DNA from: Nanobdellota archaeon
Lineage (GTDB): Archaea > Nanobdellota > Nanobdellia > Pacearchaeales > GW2011-AR1
Direction: 5' to 3'
Length of the DNA stretch: 5,093 nucleotides
Assembly (NCBI GenBank): GCA_018897135.1
Contig: JAHILJ010000053.1
Span: forward strand, 1-5,093
This document shows positions 1-4,736 of this stretch, piece by piece (the stretch's first letter is position 1; every line of letters begins with the position of its first letter). Below the pieces are notes generated by a model that saw nothing but the letters and a program-made list of their open reading frames with translations, did no database searches and was not told where the DNA came from. A program made the translations under genes and the position numbers.

Positions 1-293
1 AAAATTGATGCATATTTAATATATTTTGAAGGATTCTTTCCCAATCCACTAATACATAACAAAAAAATTATTGGTCTAAGATTTGACCTTCTTCTTTTTA
101 GCATATCCCAATTTGGATTAAAGCAACCTATTTCTATTTCTTTACTCAAATTTTTATGAGTAATTTTTCCACTTACAAAAGATAAATACTTTGAATGAAT
201 TTTTTTTGGATGAATTTCATTTATAAATTCATCTATCTTTTTTGAAAATTCCAAAAAACTCCCCAAAGGTTTCATAAACTCTATTGTTGTCAT
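1..293 (-). CDS. Polyprenyl diphosphate synthase family protein, N-terminal part (gene continues past the left edge)
   Basis: The first 97 codons are visible; the rest lies outside the window. The start is the ATG at 293; an in-frame stop (309-311) lies just upstream. Residues 36-97 fit the archaeal trans-isoprenyl diphosphate synthase pattern: a 'WDML' (62-65), then 'LRP' (72-74) and a hydrophobic helix with 'LG' (84-85), the block that in family members precedes the first Asp-rich motif. These enzymes condense isopentenyl diphosphate with an allylic diphosphate to make C15-C20 or longer chains for archaeal lipids. The Asp-rich catalytic motifs would lie beyond the window, so activity cannot be judged. 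The block usually reading GGKR, which helps bind isopentenyl diphosphate, reads RRSN here (68-71); the Arg of 'RP' is kept. The gene may therefore be a divergent enzyme or an inactive subunit. Family assignment is from pattern recognition and fairly secure. Confidence 0.72.
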   Translation of the reverse strand, partial: MTTIEFMKPLGSFLEFSKKIDEFINEIHPKKIHSKYLSFVSGKITHKNLSKEIEIGCFNPNWDMLKRRRSNLRPIIFLLCISGLGKNPSKYIKYASI

Positions 294-313
294 AAAATTA
301 TAGAAAGTTCATT

Positions 314-322
314 CTTTTTATG
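314..322 (-). promoter_or_regulatory. Putative TATA box for the polyprenyl synthase gene
   Basis: On the minus strand this reads CATAAAAAG, centred about 25 bases upstream of the ATG at 293. The same spacing is seen upstream of the other genes in the window and fits a leaderless archaeal transcript. It is a weaker match to the TATA consensus than the box at 1017-1026. No Shine-Dalgarno site lies between it and the start. Confidence 0.4.
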
Positions 323-359
323 ACTTTTGGTTTTAAGTTTTAGATAAGATTCTCTCTGA

Positions 360-378
360 ACAAAATCTCTGATTTTGT
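360..378. repeat. Perfect 8-bp inverted repeat with a 3-base loop
   Basis: The arms are ACAAAATC (360-367) and GATTTTGT (371-378) separated by TCT. The repeat lies about 70-85 bases upstream of the polyprenyl synthase start and outside any clear gene. It is not followed by a T-run on either strand, so it does not look like an intrinsic terminator. It could be a protein-binding site or a short RNA hairpin; its function is unknown. Confidence 0.45.
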
Positions 379-533
379 GAAGCTATTTATTTTCTTGAAA
401 AAAAAACTTGCGAGTCTGCATTTTGGGAAAAAGATTATTTCTAATTAAATTTCTTGACGAAAACAAAAACTATCTGTGCAAAACACTAGTGCACTTCTTG
501 GGGGGACTTATCAATTAGAGATTTAAATTTCAA

Positions 534-600
534 CAGAAGAAAAAATTCAAATTAACATTGGAATTTAATGAAGTTTGCTAAGTGAAGCAGAAGAAAAAAT
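534..600 (-). terminator. Possible T-tract terminator region downstream of the small membrane genes
   Basis: On the minus strand, downstream of the stop at 622-624, there are T-tracts at 607-611 (T5), 594-599 (T6) and 540-545 (T6). The last two belong to a 13-base direct repeat (plus-strand CAGAAGAAAAAAT at 534-546 and 588-600). Archaeal termination commonly needs only such oligo-T tracts without a hairpin. The assignment is inferred from position and base composition. Confidence 0.35.
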
Positions 601-621
601 CAAAGTAAAAAGAATCTAATA

Positions 622-815
622 TTAGTTTTTTCTATTTATAAAAAATATAGATATAATTATGAGAATTATTGAAGTTGTAAACATAATCCAATCATATAGA
701 AGTGCCTTTTGAGTGTAATTAATTTTGATAACATTTATTATACTCATAAAACCCATGCCTATCCAAAAACTTATAGCCAATTCCAAAATTCTTTTTTTTT
801 GCTCCAGCTTATCAT
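622..815 (-). pseudogene. Small two-helix membrane protein, second of a tandem pair, frame disrupted by one nucleotide
   Basis: From an ATG at 815 that overlaps the preceding gene's TGA (ATGA), with a GAGGAG tract about 6 bases upstream, the frame reads 14 codons and stops. The frame beginning near 828 runs open to the stop at 622-624 and encodes two hydrophobic segments: roughly 'ISFWIGMGFMSIINVI', then after a short polar loop containing 'NYTQKALLYDW', 'FTTSIILIIISIFFI', ending in a basic tail. The ATG frame and this frame differ by one nucleotide; an extra base in the 9-A run (792-800 on the plus strand, T9) would join them into about 64 residues. The open frame lacks an ATG before residue 'GM' but could start at TTG 786 to give 54 residues, so the gene may be intact with a rare start, dead, frameshifted on purpose, or affected by an assembly error. 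The protein resembles the product of the gene just upstream. Function unknown. Confidence 0.5.
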
Positions 816-996
816 TTTTTGCTCCTCTTTAGTAAGATTATATTCAAAATCAAACCTATGACAGCAACTCCGGTTATCAAGTAGTTATAAAATAGAATAT
901 TAGACTGAGCAGCATGCTTATAATTCATAATCAGATTTATTGCACTATAAACCCCCCCTATCAAAAACCTATTCCATATTTATTTAGTTCGCTCAT
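812..996 (-). pseudogene. Small two-helix membrane protein, first of a tandem pair, frame disrupted by one nucleotide
   Basis: The ATG at 996 lies about 26 bases downstream of a strong TATA box. It reads MSELNKYGIGF, then meets TGA and TAG. One extra base in the preceding 5-T run (963-967 on the plus strand) restores a frame that continues to the TGA at 812-814 and gives about 61 residues: a short N-terminus, a helix around 'LIGGVYSAINLIM', a polar loop with 'NYKHAAQSN', a second helix around 'YLITGVAVIGLILNIILL', and a basic tail. The span is 185 bases, one short of a whole number of codons. The layout matches the next gene (F-x-I-G near the start of helix 1, S-x-I-N, then a Q before helix 2), suggesting duplication. 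A TTG start at 964 would give an intact 50-residue product. Function unknown; it could be pseudogenised, a programmed frameshift or a sequence error. Confidence 0.5.
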
Positions 997-1016
997 ACAT
1001 AGTAAATAGTAAATTT

Positions 1017-1026
1017 ATTATATAAA
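1017..1026 (-). promoter_or_regulatory. Strong TATA box for the tandem small membrane genes
   Basis: The minus strand reads TTTATATAAT, a good archaeal TATA box centred 26 bases upstream of the ATG at 996. This supports the first small membrane gene as transcribed and leaderless, now or recently. The core TTATATAA is palindromic, so it might also drive plus-strand transcription towards cbf5. Confidence 0.55.
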
Positions 1027-1053
1027 CTCTTCTTCTTACATCATTCAAGAAAC

Positions 1054-1112
1054 TCCAAACCCCTTTCACAAATTAGCCGATTTTTTATTAAGTTGAACAT
1101 CTGGGATTTGGG
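1054..1112 (+). other. GC-richer segment able to form a long stem, possible structured RNA or leader upstream of cbf5
   Basis: CCAAACCCC (1055-1063) can pair with GGGATTTGG (1103-1111) with a single C·A mismatch, extended outward by a U·G pair (1054/1112). Inside, TTCA (1065-1068) can pair with TGAA (1094-1097). The segment is visibly richer in G and C than its surroundings, and an ACA (1128-1130) follows the stem. It lies between the TATA at 1017-1026 and the proposed cbf5 promoter. It was not matched to any known RNA family, and the hand folding carries no energy estimate. An H/ACA-type guide or a leader structure are possibilities only. Confidence 0.25.
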
Positions 1113-1141
1113 AAGTCCTTGGAACTCACAAAAAAAGAATT

Positions 1142-1149
1142 CTTAAAAA
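1142..1149 (+). promoter_or_regulatory. Putative TATA-like element for cbf5
   Basis: CTTAAAAA lies centred about 26 bases upstream of the cbf5 ATG at 1171 and is followed by a pyrimidine tract (CCTTCTTCTTTCTTTATTTC) that reaches the start codon. There is no Shine-Dalgarno site, so a leaderless transcript is likely. The box is a moderate match only. Confidence 0.4.
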
Positions 1150-1170
1150 CCCTTCTTCTTTCTTTATTTC

Positions 1171-2007
1171 ATGAACCCCAAACTTAAACAACTTCTTGAA
1201 TTTGGAATTATAAATATTGACAAACCTTCTGGACCGACTTCATTTAATATTTCAGATTTTTTTAGAAAGAAACTAGGTTTGAGAAAAACGTCGCATTTTG
1301 GAACACTTGACCCAAAAGTTACAGGTGTTTTGCCGATTGCCTTGAATCGTGCTTGTAAACTTACAGGATATTTTATTGGACATGACAAAGAATATGTTGG
1401 AGTTATGAAAATCCATGAAAATATTGATTTGAAAAAATTGGAAAAAGTGATTAAAGAAAAGTTTATTGGAGAAATTACTCAACTGCCTCCGGTAAAATCG
1501 CGAGTTAAACGAGTAGAACGTCAAAGAGAAATAAAAAGTTTTGAAATTCTTGAAAAAAATGAAAAAGAAATTTTGTTTCAGGTTAAATGCCAAGGCGGGA
1601 CATATATTCGAAAGTTGGTTCATGATTTGGGTGAAGAACTTGGAATTGGAGCACACATGTTAGAGCTTCGAAGAATCAACGCAGGAATTTTTTCAGAAGA
1701 AACTTCGGTTAATCTTTATGATTTTGAAAAAGCGTGCGAAGATGAAAAAGAACTTGAAAAAATAATTGTTCCTGCTGAAACTGCAATTAAAAAAATTCAC
1801 CCTGTTGTTGAAATAAAAGCAGATAATTTGAAACAAATTTTTACAGGAAAAAATATTCAGAAAGAAGATTTAGTAAAAGAAGAAAAAAGAAAAGCTGGCG
1901 AAATTGTTTCTGTATTTTGTGAAAACAAATTTGTTGGAATGTATGAAGTTGTGGATGGCTATAGTTTTGCTAAATCTAAATTTGTTATGCAAGAGATTAA
2001 ACAATAA
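1171..2007 (+). CDS. cbf5: Archaeal rRNA/tRNA pseudouridine synthase Cbf5 (TruB family, H/ACA RNP catalytic subunit)
   Basis: Cbf5 isomerises uridine to pseudouridine in rRNA under guidance of H/ACA RNAs, together with Nop10, Gar1 and L7Ae, and can modify tRNA U55 without a guide. The 278-residue product shows the family in order: the N-terminal 'IDKPSGPTS' (16-24), the catalytic loop 'GTLDPKVTGVLP' (44-55) with the expected catalytic Asp47, the 'GGTYIRK' block (142-148) with the conserved Tyr and Arg, 'GAHMLELRR' (160-168), and a C-terminal PUA-type domain from about residue 211 ('HPVVEI' to the end). 'LDPKVTG' and the PUA domain favour Cbf5 over bacterial TruB. It is shorter than many archaeal homologs but looks complete. 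The ATG follows a TATA-like element by about 26 bases. trmY starts 31 bases after the stop codon. Confidence 0.93.
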   Translation: MNPKLKQLLEFGIINIDKPSGPTSFNISDFFRKKLGLRKTSHFGTLDPKVTGVLPIALNRACKLTGYFIGHDKEYVGVMKIHENIDLKKLEKVIKEKFIGEITQLPPVKSRVKRVERQREIKSFEILEKNEKEILFQVKCQGGTYIRKLVHDLGEELGIGAHMLELRRINAGIFSEETSVNLYDFEKACEDEKELEKIIVPAETAIKKIHPVVEIKADNLKQIFTGKNIQKEDLVKEEKRKAGEIVSVFCENKFVGMYEVVDGYSFAKSKFVMQEIKQ

Positions 2008-2008
2008 C

Positions 2009-2016
2009 CTTATAAC
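2009..2016 (+). promoter_or_regulatory. Putative TATA box for trmY
   Basis: CTTATAAC sits in the short gap after cbf5, centred about 26 bases before the trmY ATG at 2038, followed by a pure pyrimidine tract (CTTCTTCTTCTTTTTCTCTC) up to the start. This suggests that trmY can be transcribed separately from cbf5 as a leaderless mRNA. The T-rich tract could also help end cbf5 transcripts. Confidence 0.45.
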
Positions 2017-2037
2017 TTCTTCTTCTTTTTCTCTCTT

Positions 2038-2622
2038 ATGACCAGACACTTTGTATATTTTTCAGCAAATGCAGTTACTTCTGGAAAAGCTCTTTCGCAC
2101 GGCGACTTGATGAAAGCTGGAAGAATGGATATTGCAATTCATAGTTTTATTCAAGGGATTTTCCTTTCGCACGGAGTTCGAGAAGATGTGAAATTCCATT
2201 TTGTTTTTTACGGAATGCCTGACCACCCAAAGCATATTGAAATCCAAGTAAAAGATGGATTGGATGTTTCTAAAAAAGATGTTGGAACTTTGATTAAAAA
2301 AATTCTTTACAAATACAGGAAAGGAGAAAAGACAGAAGTTTTCCCAGGTTGTTTTGTTGAAAAGAAAAGTTTTTTGAAAGTTGTTGAAGAACTTGGAAAA
2401 GAAAATGAAATATTTTTATTAGATAAACGGGGCGCAGATATTCGAAAAGCAAAAATTCCAACAAACTGTGTTTTTGTCTTAGGAGACCAAGAAGGTTTTC
2501 CAAAAAAAGAATTTAAAAGATTAAAATCAATTTCAACTCCTGTTTCAATTGGTAACAAAATGTATTTTGCATCTCAAACAGTTGCAGTTGTGAATAATGA
2601 ATTGGACTATAGAAATTTATAA
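2038..2622 (+). CDS. trmY: tRNA (pseudouridine(54)-N1)-methyltransferase TrmY
   Basis: TrmY, a SPOUT-class enzyme, transfers a methyl group from S-adenosylmethionine to N1 of pseudouridine 54 in the T-loop of archaeal tRNA. The 194-residue product matches the family in length and order: the N-terminal 'AGRMDI' (27-32) followed by 'FLSHGVREDVKF' (42-53) and 'YGMP' (58-61), then the knot region with the glycine-rich 'LGDQEG' (148-153), which contributes to the cofactor site, and a C-terminal helix segment ending 'VNNELDYRNL'. These blocks correspond well to the Methanocaldococcus jannaschii protein as remembered. The substrate pseudouridine 54 is generally attributed to Pus10 rather than to Cbf5 encoded just upstream, so the two neighbours modify adjacent T-arm positions (55 and 54) rather than acting in sequence on one base. 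No oddities seen. Confidence 0.92.
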   Translation: MTRHFVYFSANAVTSGKALSHGDLMKAGRMDIAIHSFIQGIFLSHGVREDVKFHFVFYGMPDHPKHIEIQVKDGLDVSKKDVGTLIKKILYKYRKGEKTEVFPGCFVEKKSFLKVVEELGKENEIFLLDKRGADIRKAKIPTNCVFVLGDQEGFPKKEFKRLKSISTPVSIGNKMYFASQTVAVVNNELDYRNL

Positions 2623-2647
2623 AAAAGGTGCATTTGAACTAACAAAA

Positions 2648-2658
2648 TATTTAATAAT
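2648..2658 (+). promoter_or_regulatory. Putative TATA box for the acylphosphatase gene
   Basis: TATTTAATAAT is centred about 26 bases upstream of the ATG at 2679, in the 56-base gap after trmY. An earlier ATG at 2668 meets a stop after four codons, so it is not the start of this gene. Confidence 0.4.
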
Positions 2659-2678
2659 CTGTTTTTCATGAATATCAT

Positions 2679-2954
2679 ATGAAGAAATCAATACGACTTT
2701 ATATTACAGGAACTGTTCAAGGGATTTTTTTTCGGGGTTTTGTAAAAGAAAATGCAGAACGTCATAATGTTAAAGGTTTTGTGCGGAATCTCGAAGATGG
2801 AAGAATTGAAATTTTCCTTGAAGGAAACTCTGAAGATGTAAACAAAATGATTGAACTTTGTAAAAAAGGACCAAAACATTCGCAGATTAAAAAGGTTGAA
2901 ACAAAAGAAGAAAGATTCCAAGATTTTAAAACATTCAAAGTGCTACACATATAA
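2679..2954 (+). CDS. acyP: Acylphosphatase
   Basis: Acylphosphatases hydrolyse the carboxyl-phosphate bond of acyl phosphates such as 1,3-bisphosphoglycerate or acetyl/carbamoyl phosphate in the cytoplasm; the physiological substrate is often unclear. The 91-residue length is typical for the free-standing enzyme. The signature is complete: 'GTVQGIFFRGF' (11-21) with the catalytic, phosphate-binding Arg19, and 'GFVRNLEDGRIEI' (33-45) with the catalytic Asn37. The C-terminus ends with the usual beta strand ('FKTFKVLHI'). Phe at position 17 instead of the common Gly of 'VQGVGFR' is also found in animal acylphosphatases, so it is not a defect. lysS follows after 29 bases. Confidence 0.94.
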   Translation: MKKSIRLYITGTVQGIFFRGFVKENAERHNVKGFVRNLEDGRIEIFLEGNSEDVNKMIELCKKGPKHSQIKKVETKEERFQDFKTFKVLHI

Positions 2955-2963
2955 TTTATAAAA
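2955..2963 (+). promoter_or_regulatory. TATA box for lysS
   Basis: TTTATAAAA begins immediately after the acylphosphatase stop codon and is centred about 25 bases before the lysS ATG. It is one of the best TATA matches in the window and argues that lysS has its own promoter despite the 29-base gap. No Shine-Dalgarno site precedes the ATG. Confidence 0.5.
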
Positions 2964-2983
2964 TAAAAAACCTATAAAATAAA

Positions 2984-4465
2984 ATGGGAAGAGAACAACA
3001 AATAATAAACGAGCGAATTCGAAAGTTGAAAGAACTGAGAGAACAAGGAATTAATCCATATCCTGCAAAATTTGACAAAAAGCAAAATTGCGGAGAATGT
3101 TTGAAATCTAAATTGAACTCTTCTGTTCAAACAGCAGGGAGAATTCTTGCTAAACGAAAAATTGGAAAAATAATTTTTTCAGAATTAAAAGATCAATTTG
3201 GAAAAATTCAATTAGTTTTACAAGATGAAAAAACTTCTGAAAAAGAAATTGAATTTTTTAAAAAATATCTGGACATTGGAGATTTTATTGGAGTTAAAGG
3301 AAAAATAATAAAAACAAAAACAGGAGAAATTTCTATTTTAGTTGAAAAAATTACACTTTTAACAAAATCTATTTTGCCTCTTCCAGAAAAATGGCACGGC
3401 TTAAAAGATGAAGAAGAAAAATTCAGAAAAAGATATTTAGACATTTTGATGAATCCAGAAGTTCAAGATTTGTTTTTGAAAAAAGAAAAGTTTTGGGAAA
3501 CAATTAGAGAATTTTTAAAAGAAAAAGGATTTACAGAAGTTGAAACACCTGTTCTTGAAAATTCTGCAGGGGGCGCAGCAGCAACTCCATTTGCAACTCA
3601 TCATAATGCATTAAACATAGATATTTATCTTAGAATTTCAATGGGCGAACTTTGGCAAAAAAAATTAATGGTTGCAGGTTTTGAAAAAACTTTTGAAATT
3701 GGAAGGCAATTCAGAAATGAAGGAATGGACATCGAGCATTTACAAGATTACACCCAGATGGAATTTTACTGGGCATATGCAAACAACGAAGACGGAATGA
3801 AACTTGTCCAAGAAATGTATAAGAAAGTTACAAAAGAAGTTTTAGGAACCATGAAATTTAAAACAAGAGGCTATGAAGTTGATTTGGGCAAGGAGTGGGA
3901 AATTTATGATTATGAAACAATTATAAAAAAACACACAAAGATTGATATTTATTCTGCCTTGAAAAAAGATATTGAAAAAAAACTTGATGAATTAAAAATA
4001 GAATATGATCCTAATGTTGAAAAGTGGAGGCTTGTTGATGCTCTTTGGAAATATTGTAGAAAAAAATTAACAGGACCGGGATTTTTGGTAAACCAACCTG
4101 TTGAAGTTTCGCCTTTAGCTAAAAGAACTTTGGAAGATAATAGAAAAGTTCAACAATTTCAAGTTATAATTGCAGGAAGTGAAATGGGAAATGGTTATTC
4201 TGAATTAAATGATCCTTTAGATCAAGAAGAAAGATTTAAAGAACAGGGCAAACAAAAAGATTCTGGCGATGAAGAAGCAATGGACCATGACAAAGAATTT
4301 GTAGAAGCACTAAAATACGGAATGCCCCCAACTTGCGGTTTTGGTGTTTCAGAAAGATTTTTCTCATATTTGGTTGACAAAACAGCAAGGGAGTGTCAGA
4401 TTTTTCCTTTGATGAGACCGAGCGAGGAAATACAAGGAAAGGAAAAGAAAAAGGGAGCATCTTGA
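2984..4465 (+). CDS. lysS: Lysine--tRNA ligase, class II (LysRS2)
   Basis: It activates lysine with ATP and charges tRNA-Lys. The 493-residue product has the class II LysRS architecture: an N-terminal helix, an OB-fold anticodon-binding domain (about 48-125, with 'GKIQLVLQDE'), and the catalytic core. Motif 1 lies around 176-196 ('EVETPVL', then 'AGGAAATPF'); motif 2 carries 'GRQFRNEGMD' (240-249) with the invariant Arg244 and Glu246; 'SELNDP' (406-411) is the usual block near the lysine and ATP sites; motif 3 ends in Arg458 ('GFGVSER', 452-458). Two points are unusual: motif 3 appears one residue shorter than the canonical GLGIGIDR form, and a CxxC (Cys36, Cys39) sits in the N-terminal region. 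Many archaea use the unrelated class I enzyme, so this gene was probably acquired from a bacterial lineage in an ancestor. Base composition does not differ visibly from its neighbours. Confidence 0.94.
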   Translation: MGREQQIINERIRKLKELREQGINPYPAKFDKKQNCGECLKSKLNSSVQTAGRILAKRKIGKIIFSELKDQFGKIQLVLQDEKTSEKEIEFFKKYLDIGDFIGVKGKIIKTKTGEISILVEKITLLTKSILPLPEKWHGLKDEEEKFRKRYLDILMNPEVQDLFLKKEKFWETIREFLKEKGFTEVETPVLENSAGGAAATPFATHHNALNIDIYLRISMGELWQKKLMVAGFEKTFEIGRQFRNEGMDIEHLQDYTQMEFYWAYANNEDGMKLVQEMYKKVTKEVLGTMKFKTRGYEVDLGKEWEIYDYETIIKKHTKIDIYSALKKDIEKKLDELKIEYDPNVEKWRLVDALWKYCRKKLTGPGFLVNQPVEVSPLAKRTLEDNRKVQQFQVIIAGSEMGNGYSELNDPLDQEERFKEQGKQKDSGDEEAMDHDKEFVEALKYGMPPTCGFGVSERFFSYLVDKTARECQIFPLMRPSEEIQGKEKKKGAS

Positions 4466-4487
4466 TGAAACCTGAATAAAAATAAAA

Positions 4488-4736
4488 ATGGGTGAAAAGA
4501 CAAAAGAACAGATTATTGAAATTATAATGGCCTTGTATAAAATTCCAGGACAATATTTTATAGCAGGAATTATTGCTATAGGGATTGGTGAAAGTTTTTT
4601 AGAAATCACAAATGGGGGTATTCTCTTAATTATATTGGGTATATTTTTCTTTATTTTAGAGATCCTTTCTCCGATAATTGCTGGAAAAGAATTATATGAA
4701 AAAGCTAAAGATAATTTGAAAAAAATATTCACCTAA
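4488..4736 (+). CDS. Small two-helix membrane protein of unknown function
   Basis: The 82-residue product has a charged N-terminus (MGEKTKEQIIE), two hydrophobic stretches at about 23-38 and 43-65, and a charged, probably helical C-terminus (about 66-82). The two helices are joined by a very short turn around 'TNGG', so both ends should face the same side, probably the cytoplasm. Acidic residues (Glu35, Glu39, Glu58) lie in or beside the hydrophobic segments. I do not recognise the family. It starts 22 bases after lysS with no clear TATA at the usual distance, so it is probably cotranscribed with lysS. An ATG at 4465 overlaps the lysS stop but ends after four codons. Its stop codon directly touches that of the convergent toxin gene. 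It differs from the two small membrane proteins at 622-996. Confidence 0.7.
   Translation: MGEKTKEQIIEIIMALYKIPGQYFIAGIIAIGIGESFLEITNGGILLIILGIFFFILEILSPIIAGKELYEKAKDNLKKIFT
4719..4725 (-). terminator. Possible T7 terminator of the toxin-antitoxin genes
   Basis: On the minus strand a T7 tract lies 12-18 bases past the toxin stop codon, inside the 3' end of the convergent membrane protein gene. It would be a typical archaeal oligo-T terminator position. No hairpin is seen. Confidence 0.3.

Larger units (their letters stand above)
323..621. other. Intergenic stretch without a recognisable gene
   Basis: No intact coding frame with an ordinary start was found on either strand. What can be seen: a perfect inverted repeat at 360-378; a run of 9 A at 398-406; a short G6 run near 501-506 that is unusual for so AT-rich a region; a 13-base direct repeat at 534-546 and 588-600; and open stretches of 28-30 codons on the minus strand, one ending in TGA at 290-292 and overlapping the polyprenyl synthase ATG. 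These could be remnants of a decayed gene or chance open frames. No tRNA T-loop, rRNA motif or C/D box pair was recognised. Confidence 0.5.

Noticed and set aside
480..500. Imperfect GTGCA...TGCAC inverted repeat as a possible RNA or attachment site
   Set aside because: Only five base pairs with a nine-base loop and no second copy or flanking mobile gene in the window.
660..713. Plus-strand 17-codon frame from ATG 660 behind a TATAAAAAA-like sequence
   Set aside because: Too short, antisense to the second small membrane gene, and the box is only about 21 bases away.
1006..1146. Plus-strand open stretch of 46 codons upstream of cbf5
   Set aside because: No ATG, no recognisable protein pattern, and it overlaps the foldable GC-richer segment; a structured or plain intergenic region is as likely.
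1273..1656. 127-codon open frame on the minus strand inside cbf5
   Set aside because: It is antisense to a well-conserved gene, and its Phe/Asn/Ser-rich composition is what the complement of Lys/Glu/Ile-rich coding DNA gives.
2984..4490. Similar sequence before lysS and before the 82-residue gene (ACCT, A-rich, then ATGGG)
   Set aside because: Both are mostly low-complexity A-rich DNA, so the resemblance is probably chance.
4236..4553. 105-codon minus-strand open frame at the lysS 3' end
   Set aside because: Antisense to the conserved C-terminal core of LysRS with shadow-like composition.
4364..4732. 122-codon minus-strand open frame over the end of lysS and the 82-residue gene
   Set aside because: It covers conserved LysRS motif 3 and the membrane gene in antisense, and has no promoter-like sequence or recognisable motif.
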